Positions 1 through 10,546 of a stretch of DNA of 64,000 nucleotides are shown here, piece after piece. A program made the translations under genes and the position numbers. Position 1 is the stretch's first letter. The number at the start of each line of letters is the position of its first letter. This DNA comes from Vittaforma corneae ATCC 50505 (taxonomy: Eukaryota > Microsporidia > Nosematidae): NCBI RefSeq assembly GCF_000231115.1, contig NW_006889835.1:123459-187458 (forward strand). The letters run 5' to 3'. The notes below the pieces were generated by a model, which worked only from the letters and a program-made list of their open reading frames with translations, searched no databases and was not told the origin of the DNA.

Positions 1-535
1 GAGTCGCTCTCCGACGGACATGCACAGCTGGAAGACCAGGAGTAGTCGCTCTCGGATGAGTAGACACAGCAGTCGCCAAATCTCATTCTTCTGTACTCGG
101 CGGAGACAAGCGAGATGAGGACTAGTAATAAATGCATGGGACAAGGTTCGATTTTGTATTTATATGTTTTGATTTGATTTGTAAATAATATACGCTTAAA
201 CACGCTTATTCATATTGAATATTAATTGGAATAAACAAAGGAACAAATTTTTATGGTAGAAGAGTCGATGAGACATTGATTCATGCTGGTATGCTCAGCA
301 TGGAATAACAAAGGAATGAATGTAAACTCACTACAATGTACACATTTATTCAACAGAGCCTGGTGCTTAATGTTTATTTAAAAATTTCTTTGAATTTTTA
401 CATCAGTATTATTTGCAAAATACTCTTATACATTAAACTATCCAAAATGAGATTTTTAAATTTATTCTTCCAACATACTTTCATTTTTAGCAATTTTCTT
501 AAAGCTTTATTCCTCCTTCAAAAATTTACCCCAAC
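1..535. other. Window-edge region, no gene seen
   Basis: I see no supported gene here. The first 120 bases are clearly more GC-rich than the rest of the window and contain GTCGCTCTC twice (3-11 and 45-53), 42 bases apart. This may be the edge of a repeat or a contig-end sequence. From about 140 onward the composition is ordinary AT-rich spacer. An AAAAATTT block (520-527) and CCCC (529-532) just before the next start codon form that gene's start signal. Confidence 0.6.
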
Positions 536-1975
536 ATGCAACAAAATCAAACCATGCCGCATACAATACAAAACCAAAGTACCAGCCTACAATACAACTC
601 CATTACACACCAACATCACACCAGAAATCCAAATATATTCAGTCAAGCTTCAGAGCTGTATAAAAATGGAGAAAATAAAGAGTTAGAAAAACTATTTGCT
701 AAGTTTTTGAAGAAATCTTTCGATGTAAGCTTCTGGAATCTTTATATTGAGTATGTTAAAAAATTTTCGACTAAAAAAGTCAACTTGGTTGATGTATATG
801 CTTTTGTTTTTAGTCACTTTGAAGGATCTTATGTTTCTTACGAATTTATTCATGAATATATCAATCAAATAGAGCTGAATGACGAGAATAATACACAGAC
901 AGATATGATCAGGAAAATTTACCATCGTTCATTTGTACCAATGCATAACCTTGGACTGCTGTGGAGTGAGTATGAAAAGTGGGAGATTAAGGTTGACAAA
1001 AGTACAGCAAAGACGTTTATTGATCAAATACATCCCACATTTATGTTAGCATTTAACACTTATCAGAGACTTGTACCATACATTCAATCAAATGCATTTT
1101 TTAAAATTTTTGATATCGAATTGGAAAATCCATTGAGCTTACAACAGAAGGAATATGAAACCCGATTGACCTTTTTATTTACCTTCTACCTCAGTAAATA
1201 TCCAGGTTCAGAACCACTAACATTTCTCTTTTCATTCTACCTAAAAGATATTGCCAAAGATAAATTAGACTTTAAAACAGATAGTACTTTTTTGAAACTT
1301 TGGTACTCTTTTCAATACAATAAACTATATTTTGATTTTGAAGACAAACACAACAGTGAGTTAATGTTGATAAATTATCTCAACTGGATTTCTAAAAACG
1401 AAGGCATAGAATCATTCAGACGAAGATTTTCTGAAATTAAAAGCAAAGCAGGCCCATACGTCTTCATTTATGTTGCAACTGTCGAATTCTACTTAGGAGG
1501 AAGTAGAGAAGGAGCATATCAGACATTTATGGAAGGAATAGAGAAGTATAACGACAATCCTACCCTCAACGAACAATTTTTTCAAATGTTCCTAAAGGCT
1601 GGTGATGAGGATAACGTTAGATTGTTATTCAAGAAATTAAAAAAAACCGAAAGAATGTGGGATATGATGATTGAATATGAATTTCTTCATGGAGAGCTTG
1701 AAGATTATAAAAATCTTCTTGTACAGAAGCAGAAAGAAAGTGATGTATTACCTGCTGTTCCGCTTACATACTTTAAGATTAAAAGCTCAGGATCTCAAGG
1801 TATTTATGAATCTATGATGCATTCGTTTGAATTTTTAGATCTTCAAATATCTACAACTGATTTATTGTCGGATTTTCTTTCTAAAATTCCAGTATTGTCC
1901 AAAAATGAGAATATTTTCTTTAATATTGATAATTTTAAAATCGTAGAGCTTTTATTAACATTATCAAGCAAATAA
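536..1975 (+). CDS. RNA14: mRNA 3'-end processing protein Rna14 / CstF-77
   Basis: The 479-residue protein is almost entirely helical with HAT (half-a-TPR) repeats. The first recognisable one is the LYKNGENKELEKLFAKFL / FWNLYIEYVKK region at about residues 40-75, which is how Rna14 and CstF-77 begin. By family, it dimerises and scaffolds the cleavage/polyadenylation complex on the AAUAAA-proximal RNA. It is shorter than yeast Rna14 (about 680 aa), and no clear C-terminal monkeytail is visible, as expected for a reduced genome. The start is an ATG four bases after CCCC, preceded by AAAAATTT. The stop overlaps AATAAA at 1971-1976. The identification rests on HAT architecture and overall resemblance; other HAT proteins are less likely. 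Confidence 0.75.
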   Translation: MQQNQTMPHTIQNQSTSLQYNSITHQHHTRNPNIFSQASELYKNGENKELEKLFAKFLKKSFDVSFWNLYIEYVKKFSTKKVNLVDVYAFVFSHFEGSYVSYEFIHEYINQIELNDENNTQTDMIRKIYHRSFVPMHNLGLLWSEYEKWEIKVDKSTAKTFIDQIHPTFMLAFNTYQRLVPYIQSNAFFKIFDIELENPLSLQQKEYETRLTFLFTFYLSKYPGSEPLTFLFSFYLKDIAKDKLDFKTDSTFLKLWYSFQYNKLYFDFEDKHNSELMLINYLNWISKNEGIESFRRRFSEIKSKAGPYVFIYVATVEFYLGGSREGAYQTFMEGIEKYNDNPTLNEQFFQMFLKAGDEDNVRLLFKKLKKTERMWDMMIEYEFLHGELEDYKNLLVQKQKESDVLPAVPLTYFKIKSSGSQGIYESMMHSFEFLDLQISTTDLLSDFLSKIPVLSKNENIFFNIDNFKIVELLLTLSSK

Positions 1976-2027
1976 ACTTTTAGTCTAACACTAAATATTT
2001 AATCCATTTATTTATTTTTAGTTTGAA

Positions 2028-2473
2028 TTAACTGCCAAAGGTTTTTCTATTGTACAATTCAAGAGTCACTGCAGCAAAGAATGCACAGTACGATCTTCCA
2101 TTTTTAATATAAACACTAACTAACTCACTCCATTCTCTGAGATAGACTGTGTCTTTGAGGAGTAGTTTATTGTCCTGAACCACAATTTCAAAGGTGTCTT
2201 CAGCACTAAAGCATAGACTGATTTTAGAACGATGGTATTTTTGTTATATTTTATGCTGTATCCCAGAATGGATTTCAAATAGTACAGCAGGGAGTTGTCG
2301 ACTTCCAAGTCGTGGACAGGCTGTTGCATGGAAACAGTGCTTGGGGCAGGCTGTTTTTGAACTGGAATTGTGCTGAGAGGTGTTCTAACCTTCTCCAAGG
2401 TCCTAAGTCTCTCATTTAGAAAAGTATTTTCATCCTCCAGTTCTTTGATTCGCTTCAACAGTTCATCTTCCAT
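2028..2473 (-). CDS. Small coiled-coil plus RWD-like kinetochore protein, frameshifted
   Basis: An uninterrupted frame runs from 2473 to 2120 (117 aa). Its N-terminal third is a coiled coil (ELLKRIKELEDENTFLNERL), followed by a Pro/Gln linker. After about residue 78 the frame loses protein character. The next frame is open down to the TAA at 2028-2030 and reads like a compact alpha/beta domain (ISLCFSAEDTFEIVVQDNKL onward, ending in a helix rich in F, A and L). One extra base in the A5 run at 2238-2242 joins the two into about 148 aa. Short coiled coil plus globular RWD-like domain is the layout of Spc24, Spc25 and Csm1. That assignment is inference; the frame break is seen directly. Confidence 0.5.
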
Positions 2474-3025
2474 GGGAGTGTCAAAAAAAGATTAGAAAAT
2501 AGTATTAAATGGATCTGCAAGAGAAACTTATAGAAAAGCACAGTAGTTAATGTTTACATTTAGATTGTATTAAGAGCTAATAAAAAACAACGAATCAGAG
2601 GAAAATTACAAGTAATTTAAAAAGCGGATGTAAAAATTGGGTTGAGACCGCTTATCATGAAAAAGATGCTTAACCAGTCAAATAAATGAGCTTTTTTTTA
2701 CATTTTATCTTTTTAACTAGCTTTCTTTCAATTTTTCCCTTAAAGGGGCGAGGTTAACAAATATAATAATTTAAGCAAGGAGTTGATTGATTAAACTCTT
2801 TGCTTAACACTAGTAATTAGTAGTGATAGTTAGTGATGAATCCTCCTTCCAAAAATTTAATAAGGCAAACATGAGAGCAAGAATTAATACAGTAACAAAT
2901 ACAATATTAATTTAATGAAAGGTTTAATTTTACATTAAAATATCCATAAAATTGACACTCAAATTCTATTTAAAGTAAGGAAAGTCTTTTGTTCTTCAAT
3001 TTTACAATCAATGAAATTTTAACCC
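2474..3025. other. Intergenic spacer with RdRP start signal
   Basis: AT-rich spacer between divergent genes with no open frame of note. AAATTTT at 3014-3020 and CCC at 3023-3025, touching the ATG, form the start signal of the downstream polymerase gene. Confidence 0.6.
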
Positions 3026-6000
3026 ATGGACAAGAATGGATTGAGAGATAGCTTTACGGTTGAAATACTCAACAGACTTCAAGACATACCACCCATCCCA
3101 TTGGATTACATAAGAAGAATTCTCATGCGGGACCATCTACTATACATTCCCTCAAAAGATATTAGAACACAGCTTCTGAATGAATGGTTAACATATTCAC
3201 ATGCCAATATAGTTGTTACAAACAGTATTAATAGTGATATTAGACAAAACACTAGCATAGCTCACTTAAAGACAAATCTTACTGAACAAATGCTCGAGGA
3301 AAGTAAACAAACTACTTTCATTATGTCATATAATGAATTTTTAGAACAATCCAGACATTTGAAGAATTTAAGCATTACAAAAGGGAATTATACATTTATT
3401 TTTGAAGACGTAAAAGATAGTGAAGAGATAAACCAGACCATTTCAGATCAAATAGTTGTAAATAGCATTCTAAAGTTTTATATTACAGATAGTCCTAGTC
3501 TATTTATTTCATACTTAGAAGAGTGCAGCAAGCCTCTCTGCTGTTACGTGAATAATATTTTTGTAATGAAATCAGCCTACAAGTCAATAATGGAAAATGC
3601 TAGTTTCTTCTATTTTGATGACAGTGAAAATCAAAGAAATGCTCTGATGAAAGTAATTGTTCAATTTAACAGAACTGACCAAGAATTGGCTCAGTTTTTA
3701 ATTCAAAGAGACATCTTTCATTATCTACTCTTTGAAGATGAATATGATTTGAATGAAAATGCAAAATATATTTTAAAAGAGGAAAAGGCCATATCTGGAA
3801 AAATTCAATGTCTTATAAAAATTCTAGAATTTTCAAAAGGCTCTAATATTTTAATATATTTTGACAGTGACATTGATGAATACATAATTTATGAACTAAT
3901 TATGCTTATTTCTAAGCCCACGCATAGAGAGGATCATATTAATAAGCATTTAATTAAAAATAGGAGAATGCAGATTTATCAAGCTATCAAGAAAGGTCTT
4001 TCAAATAGTTCAAGATTTTACATTTCAGATAGAATTCTAAATCAATCAAAAATTTCCTTAAATATTCACTCAACAAGAGATATTCAAATGAATAGAGAAA
4101 TATCCTGTAATATCATTTTTTTTGACTTTCGTCTTTTTACTACTCAAGATTTTAAGATATTCATGGTTCCTGAATCTATGAAAATAAGCCTTAAGACTAT
4201 GATTGTGGATGATTCGAACATCGGAAAAATATATTCTCAGTATCTGAAAAAAGCCCAGAGCAACCACGCCACTCACATTGATAAATCTACAAAATCCTAC
4301 AAGTTTGAAGTCCTTTCAGAGAGCATTGATTCTATTAAAGATTGCATTAAAGGAAAGGACTTTATCTTGTCAGTTGATAAGGTAGATTCTAAGACATTTA
4401 TAACAGCCAGATGCTCTATTGGAAAGATAGTTACGTGCTTTAATCTCTTTAATATAATAAAGGAGCCCATTATCATTCCTAGACTATCTACAAGCAAGCA
4501 ACAATTGATACTTTTTAGTGATAGCATTGAACTTTGCACTATTACTTCTTTAAAGTCTCTATGTAACTCAAAGGTAATTCACAGTAATGGATATTTTGTG
4601 CTTTCGGATAAAAGGCTAATCTTCTACAGCTTTTCATCAGAAAGGAACCTTATGCTTGAAATTGAGACAGAGGATGTTGAGGATTTTATTCTACTTTCCT
4701 ATAAAAGAGGAACAGGTAGGAGTAAAATATTAAAAACTAAAAATTTTAGCACTAAAAATGAAAAAATTCAGGGAGCTTTTGAAAATGATGATGAAGTTGG
4801 AACAGTAATAAAGGAATATCTAGCATTAATCGACCAGCAAGAGATTACAAAAGAGTATATAATTGTTTCATTTTGCCTGAGAAATAGACCAAGAGTGTAT
4901 ACAACTGAACATTCAAACGAAATTGCTTCTAACATATTAAATTCTACTGATATTTCTGAAAAGTGTGCATTTTTCTCTACACTTGAGTGGAGAAGACTAG
5001 CAATTGATAATTTCAATGATCACGAAGAGCGATTTGATCTAAGAATAGCCATTCCATGTTTCCAAGACTTGCCTGTAGGTTCTATAAATGATTTTCTATT
5101 TTCTGTTAAGGAAGTACGACTTGACAGTCTCGAAAATGGTAGTAGAAGTGAACAGTTAAGTATTATTCTAAAGAACTGCTGGAGGAATACTCTTCTCAAA
5201 ATACTTTTTGAATACCCTGCAAGGATTGTAGCTACAGATCTCGTTAGAATGACATCTACAATATCATTGAAAAATATCCTAGAGAGATTTTATGAATATG
5301 ACTTTAGCTTCTTCTATCCTATGGCGTGTTTAATATCAAGGAAAGGTAGGTTTCTACTCTCCAAGATTACCAACTCTGACCTTGAGTATATATCCTCTCA
5401 ATATCTTCCAAAATATTGTGAAAGCTTGGATAGAACGTTGAATACTCGATTTAGGCCGATAAATTTTAGAGTAAACATTGGCACAAAAGATGTAAAGAAT
5501 AGCATAGTGGGCAATAAGAATAGAGTTATGATAAGAATAGCTATTTTAACACCGCTTAGTGTAATATTTAACTATGAAACCACTTCTGAGTCAAATAGAG
5601 TGTTGAACAACTTCGATCCGGACAAATTCTGCAAGGTAGTAATTCGTGAAGAAAATGGAAAAGATAGATTCATGGCTGATCTCGCTAAGAATACGGATGG
5701 TGTATATGATTATTTTCGAAGAGTGATGCTTAATGGATTTGTAATCGGGTTAAGAAAGTACTTCTTTCTGGCCATGACTACCTCTCAGTTAAAGATACAC
5801 GGTTCCTGGTTTATTACTCCCTATGAGCATGACGACATGGTGATAGGTGCAGACTACATTAAATCATGGATCGGAAATTTTCATAAAATCAAGAATATAG
5901 GCAAGTATGCGATTAGAATTGGATTGGCTTTAAGTTCCACTACTCCCACGTATCCGTTCAACGATTTTGTTGAAGTGGATGATATTCAAAAAAATTCTTA

Positions 6001-9000
6001 CTGTTTTACAGATGGTATTGGGCTAATAACAAAAAAATGGGCACATAATATCAGTAACATTCTCGGACTGGGTTTTATTCCGAGTGCCTTTCAAATAAGA
6101 TTTGGAGGGTATAAAGGAGTGATAGCAGTACATCCATGGATGGATGAGCAGAAAAACTTTGAAGAGTGGCTTACTGTGAATTCAAACATTGTTAGAGGCT
6201 ATGGTAAATACTCTAATATCAACAGCCTATTATACAGTAATACATCATCTAATGATGCAGTTAATAGTTTTCATCAGATAGTCGCCTCGTTTAAGCAGTT
6301 AGGTACACCAGATTTAATTGTAAGAAAGAGTATGAATAAGTTTGATTCTTCATATCGTACACTTGAAATCATTGCTGTCTCCAAATCGAGCAGCTTCTAT
6401 TTAAACAGACAGATCATTCTAATACTCGAAGGGCTTGGCGTTCCAATACAAATATTTATTGATTTACAGGATAAGTACATTCAAAACATGCTTTCAAAGC
6501 TGAGTCAAGACTTTACATTATTTATAAAGAAATATGTTAATACTACAATGAACATTTCTACTGACTTACCTTTTTATAGGAAGTTACAGTCACCAATTTT
6601 ATCCAAAGTATTTGAAGAACTAAACACAAAATCAAAAATATTGATTGGACAGGGAAGGAGTGCAATAGGAGTGTTAGATGAACTAGGTATTCTAGAAGAG
6701 GATCAGATATTTTGTATGTTTCAGAAAGATGTAGATGAAAGCATGGAAAATTTAAAAGATTACGGCTCGTATATAGTACCTAACTGCTACTGTATCGTTG
6801 CTAAGAATCCAGTAATGCACCCAGGCGATATTAGAGTGGTTAAATGTGTTGATGCACCCAAGCTTCATTATCTAAAGAACGTAATTGTGTTTTCAAAAAA
6901 GGGTAGTAGACCAATATTCAATCAATGCTCAGGATCCGATCTCGATGGTGACATCTTCTTAGTTTCCTGGTGTAAAGCATTAATACCAAAGGCGACATTC
7001 AAGCCATATAACTATATTAACACATGTGCACTTATAAAAGATAAAGTACTTCTCTCTGATATTGTCAATTTCTATATTCGTCACATGAAGTTCTATCAAC
7101 TCGGACAAATAGCTCATTCATATCTAGCCATGTCCGATAAATTCTCCATATTTAATGAGAAGTCTCTTAGACTTTCTGATATATTCAATAAGAATATTGA
7201 TTATGTAAAGACAGGGCATATTACCTCCATTCCTGAGGATTTAATTCCTACGGAATATCCTGATTTTATGGAACGCTCCCCTTCATATTATTCTACTAAA
7301 GCAATAGGCCATCTCTATCGTAGATCAACCTTTGATTTGTCAGGTATTAATTTCTGTGAATGTCACAACTGTACAATGAAGGAAATTCAAGAGCAGCCCA
7401 GGTGGAAGAGATTTCTTCTTCTTGGAGCAGGCGTTAAAACTCGAGAAACTCCAAGAAACATACCATTTTCAGAAGAGTATCTGTCCATCTACGAGAATTA
7501 TGTGAGTGATATTCGCATACTCATGGATAAAACTCAGACTAAAACCGAAGAGGATTTGTTCTGTCATAACTTTGAAGATGATTCCAACCTAAAACTTGAA
7601 CTGAAAGGTGTCATTTCAAAATACACTGAAATTCTAAAGAATAAGGAAGCGTTGAAAATGTCTAAAATTTGTGAGTGTAAAAATTTTAATGGAATTTTGG
7701 CACTTTGTGGAGATTCATATAAGCTTAAAAGTATGATGAAAAGAGGAATTATAAAAAATGGAACCAGTAATTTTATTTTTAATTCAAAAATCTACCTTTC
7801 ATATCATGAAGAGTCATCCTCACTGAAGAGTAGTCTTGCAGAGGATAAACAGATTAGAGAGTTTTATGAAAATAGGCTTGATTGTGAAAGCATTACAATA
7901 CATTGTGATAGAAGTAATTACGAATCCTTTGTTGAATCTTTGGATTTTAAAAGAAAAGATATATTCAAAGATCTATTTAATTTGATAATTCTTTCAGGAT
8001 TGTTTAGATTAGATCAGATTGATAACATAATTAATTTATTGACAAATCTAAACAAAGCCATGAAAGATGCTACCATTCAGGAATTGTTGAGAGTGGCAAT
8101 ACCCAATTCGAATAATGTATTATTTAAGATTCTCTGTCTTCTCCCTTTAGATTTTTCACTCATAAAGAAGAGCATGCTTCTTAGAGAGAAGGCACTTTTA
8201 AAGTCTAATGAAATGTACAAAATATCAAAGATTTGTAAAAGGTTCTGTTTGATTATTAGTGGAATGCTTGATGAAAATGATGATATTGAGTTTGTTAAAG
8301 AAGGTAAAGCAATCATTCCATGCTTGAAAAACAAAGGAGTGTGCTCTGCCGAGTATTACAAAGATACTCTAAGGGATTTTCTAATCAATATTTTATATTC
8401 AAATGAAAACCTTAGATTTTTAGAAAAGCTGCCATGCATAAAGAAAGAAACAGAGAGTGGCGGACAAAAAAAGTGGAAGAACAATGAATTATTGGATTAC
8501 TTAGAAATGTTAACAGATGAAAAGGAGAAGCTAAGAAAGAAATTCAAGGGAAATGTTCCTGATACAATGCCAATACCCTTGGCATTGTATGAAATATGCT
8601 TTACTCCAGGAAAATTCTCTTTTACTTTGGTGCCGGAAACATACTTAAATAGCAAATTTTCAATTAAGAATATTGAAAGGCTATTATCATCAAAGAGTCC
8701 AGCTGAGGAAATGCTTTTTAATTTTGATAATGTGCACGATGCATTAAATCCTAAAAAGAGGGCAGGATTTCTAAGTTCAATTAAGAAAATGGATGAGAAT
8801 GGTGTAAAAGAAGTATTGAGCTTTATGTACAAAAAGACTCGATTTGATATTGACATATTGAATGGAAAACTACTTAGAATAACCAAGGATAAAAAAACAA
8901 TGGGAAAATCATTTATAATCAATGGGCTACAGAAAAATGATTTACAAGTAGAGCTATTCAGAAAGGAAATATTGTACGATGAAACTGTCAATCTCCTTAA

Positions 9001-9304
9001 AGAAGATGAAATGTTTATGACAGAAAAACTGTTTGTAGTACAGAACGATTCTTATAAATTACTCTTTGATTTACAAAAGTACTCCTGCACCAAAATTAAG
9101 CTTGAAAAAAACGTAGTGTCTTCTAATGAAGATGGCTTTGCAATAGTTTACAAAGCAGTGTTTACTGGAAATGATCTTTTGATTTTAAAGACTGATAAGT
9201 CATGCTGTTATGTTTCAAAGGAGTTTTGCATTAATACGGTTGAAGAATTAAACTTTGATAAGATTTTTGGAAAACTGTGGATGACGTATGCAACAGTGCT
9301 ATAG
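3026..9304 (+). CDS. RNA-dependent RNA polymerase (QDE-1/Rdp1 family)
   Basis: The enzyme copies single-stranded RNA into double-stranded RNA for Dicer-dependent silencing. The catalytic metal-binding loop DLDGD is at residues 1305-1309 in the context CSGSDLDGDIF, the family signature. Upstream are the conserved DGIG (996-999) and FGGYKG (1026-1031) segments of the RdRP domain. At 2092 aa it is far longer than the usual 1100-1400 aa. About 850 residues before the core and 700 after it match nothing I recognise. The reading frame is complete with no break. The ATG directly follows CCC. No Dicer or Argonaute gene lies in the window, so pathway membership is inferred from the family. Confidence 0.95.
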   Translation: MDKNGLRDSFTVEILNRLQDIPPIPLDYIRRILMRDHLLYIPSKDIRTQLLNEWLTYSHANIVVTNSINSDIRQNTSIAHLKTNLTEQMLEESKQTTFIMSYNEFLEQSRHLKNLSITKGNYTFIFEDVKDSEEINQTISDQIVVNSILKFYITDSPSLFISYLEECSKPLCCYVNNIFVMKSAYKSIMENASFFYFDDSENQRNALMKVIVQFNRTDQELAQFLIQRDIFHYLLFEDEYDLNENAKYILKEEKAISGKIQCLIKILEFSKGSNILIYFDSDIDEYIIYELIMLISKPTHREDHINKHLIKNRRMQIYQAIKKGLSNSSRFYISDRILNQSKISLNIHSTRDIQMNREISCNIIFFDFRLFTTQDFKIFMVPESMKISLKTMIVDDSNIGKIYSQYLKKAQSNHATHIDKSTKSYKFEVLSESIDSIKDCIKGKDFILSVDKVDSKTFITARCSIGKIVTCFNLFNIIKEPIIIPRLSTSKQQLILFSDSIELCTITSLKSLCNSKVIHSNGYFVLSDKRLIFYSFSSERNLMLEIETEDVEDFILLSYKRGTGRSKILKTKNFSTKNEKIQGAFENDDEVGTVIKEYLALIDQQEITKEYIIVSFCLRNRPRVYTTEHSNEIASNILNSTDISEKCAFFSTLEWRRLAIDNFNDHEERFDLRIAIPCFQDLPVGSINDFLFSVKEVRLDSLENGSRSEQLSIILKNCWRNTLLKILFEYPARIVATDLVRMTSTISLKNILERFYEYDFSFFYPMACLISRKGRFLLSKITNSDLEYISSQYLPKYCESLDRTLNTRFRPINFRVNIGTKDVKNSIVGNKNRVMIRIAILTPLSVIFNYETTSESNRVLNNFDPDKFCKVVIREENGKDRFMADLAKNTDGVYDYFRRVMLNGFVIGLRKYFFLAMTTSQLKIHGSWFITPYEHDDMVIGADYIKSWIGNFHKIKNIGKYAIRIGLALSSTTPTYPFNDFVEVDDIQKNSYCFTDGIGLITKKWAHNISNILGLGFIPSAFQIRFGGYKGVIAVHPWMDEQKNFEEWLTVNSNIVRGYGKYSNINSLLYSNTSSNDAVNSFHQIVASFKQLGTPDLIVRKSMNKFDSSYRTLEIIAVSKSSSFYLNRQIILILEGLGVPIQIFIDLQDKYIQNMLSKLSQDFTLFIKKYVNTTMNISTDLPFYRKLQSPILSKVFEELNTKSKILIGQGRSAIGVLDELGILEEDQIFCMFQKDVDESMENLKDYGSYIVPNCYCIVAKNPVMHPGDIRVVKCVDAPKLHYLKNVIVFSKKGSRPIFNQCSGSDLDGDIFLVSWCKALIPKATFKPYNYINTCALIKDKVLLSDIVNFYIRHMKFYQLGQIAHSYLAMSDKFSIFNEKSLRLSDIFNKNIDYVKTGHITSIPEDLIPTEYPDFMERSPSYYSTKAIGHLYRRSTFDLSGINFCECHNCTMKEIQEQPRWKRFLLLGAGVKTRETPRNIPFSEEYLSIYENYVSDIRILMDKTQTKTEEDLFCHNFEDDSNLKLELKGVISKYTEILKNKEALKMSKICECKNFNGILALCGDSYKLKSMMKRGIIKNGTSNFIFNSKIYLSYHEESSSLKSSLAEDKQIREFYENRLDCESITIHCDRSNYESFVESLDFKRKDIFKDLFNLIILSGLFRLDQIDNIINLLTNLNKAMKDATIQELLRVAIPNSNNVLFKILCLLPLDFSLIKKSMLLREKALLKSNEMYKISKICKRFCLIISGMLDENDDIEFVKEGKAIIPCLKNKGVCSAEYYKDTLRDFLINILYSNENLRFLEKLPCIKKETESGGQKKWKNNELLDYLEMLTDEKEKLRKKFKGNVPDTMPIPLALYEICFTPGKFSFTLVPETYLNSKFSIKNIERLLSSKSPAEEMLFNFDNVHDALNPKKRAGFLSSIKKMDENGVKEVLSFMYKKTRFDIDILNGKLLRITKDKKTMGKSFIINGLQKNDLQVELFRKEILYDETVNLLKEDEMFMTEKLFVVQNDSYKLLFDLQKYSCTKIKLEKNVVSSNEDGFAIVYKAVFTGNDLLILKTDKSCCYVSKEFCINTVEELNFDKIFGKLWMTYATVL

Positions 9305-9419
9305 CTTTATGATTAAATGCAGTATAAATGATTCAAAATATGGTTTTAACAAAAGATCATTGTTTTAAGCTATTCAAATTATTGGTTAACATTGAAGTGA
9401 TTCCTAACTTGACCTTTCC

Positions 9420-10160
9420 TCATTCTAACGCCCTTACTTGTATTTCCAAATATGAACTTGTATAGTCCTTGAGTATAAACCTTATACTCATCAATCCATC
9501 AGAAAAACAGAGCATAACAGTATTAATTAGTTCATAGAAACTAAGTGCATGCCCTATCCACTCATTGGAACAATAAAAATTGAGATACCCTGAAACTAAA
9601 AACTCTGCATCAACTTCTAACCGTTCATTCATTTCTACTGTGTATTTCTCTATGTATAGTTTATTATTTTCACAGTGATACGTCACATTTCCACTAATGA
9701 AATTTTTAATGCATTCCTTATCAATTATGGCCTTGGTACTATAAATCTCTTTTTGGACATAATGGGATTTAATGGGAGTGACGAAGGGAATCTCTACAAA
9801 TGAAAAGTATATTCTATTTAGACCTTCAACACTTAAGTCCTTATCAATAGGCGCTATGTTATTGAAATCGTCATTGCATCCTGTAAAGGAGACAATTTTA
9901 AATGATGTATCAAGTATAATTAAACTACTGTCAAGTATCTCAATATTCTTCAAAAGCTCATCCACGCGTATTGTAAATTCAATGGGCACGTCAATCTTAT
10001 ATAGACTGTTTTCAAAGGAAAGGTAAATATGGGGAGAGTCAAGTGAAGATATTTTGAAAACATTTTGGTCTATTTCCATTGTTATTTGTGATTTTTGTGA
10101 GAAAATCTTGAGTAAAGAAACAAAGTACGGCTTGTTCTCTAATTTTAAGATAGAAGACAT
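9420..10160 (-). CDS. PCNA-fold sliding clamp (9-1-1 subunit or divergent PCNA)
   Basis: 246 residues, close to the 260 of PCNA. The SSLDSPHIYLSFE segment near residue 33 matches the PCNA position SMDSSHVSLV, and the C-terminal SGYLNFYCSN matches ARYLNFFTK. The pattern of short strands suits two clamp domains. It is far more divergent than an ordinary replicative PCNA, so a checkpoint-clamp subunit (Rad1, Hus1 or Rad9 type) is at least as likely. Such clamps encircle DNA and tether polymerases or damage kinases. No canonical PIP-binding interdomain loop can be called by eye. The ATG follows CCCCT. Confidence 0.6.
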   Translation of the reverse strand: MSSILKLENKPYFVSLLKIFSQKSQITMEIDQNVFKISSLDSPHIYLSFENSLYKIDVPIEFTIRVDELLKNIEILDSSLIILDTSFKIVSFTGCNDDFNNIAPIDKDLSVEGLNRIYFSFVEIPFVTPIKSHYVQKEIYSTKAIIDKECIKNFISGNVTYHCENNKLYIEKYTVEMNERLEVDAEFLVSGYLNFYCSNEWIGHALSFYELINTVMLCFSDGLMSIRFILKDYTSSYLEIQVRALE

Positions 10161-10546
10161 AGGGGATATAATTAAACCGAAACTTTGAATGTAATTAAAT
10201 GCGTGTTGGGATGGAACATACGAGAGAATTTATACATGAAAGGTATTTTATAAAGTATATTGAATGTCTGTTAATGTTATTTACCGATATACTACATGCA
10301 TAGCTAAAAGTAAGACATTGACATTTTGATTAATTTAAAAATGATCAAATGCAAATAGTCATAGACTGCAAATAAAACAAATGCCCTTGTTGGAGCTGGC
10401 CACGTTCAAACCAAAAGAGTTCAGGCAAAGCTCATTGGAAGCTTAGTATTCAAGCATTTATCTAAGAATTTCAACAAGCCGTGCTAAGAATAACACTATT
10501 AACTGGCATGATATATTGCAAAAACTTTCTTGTTCAAAATTTAATA
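10161..10546. other. Intergenic region, no gene recognised
   Basis: The section around 10384-10450 is richer in G and C than the surrounding spacer (GTTGGAGCTGGCCACGTTC) but has no open frame and no tRNA-like T-arm. I cannot assign a known RNA. Confidence 0.5.

Noticed and set aside
336..686. 116-codon open frame at the left end
   Set aside because: Overlaps the Rna14 start in another frame, low-complexity composition, no start signal.
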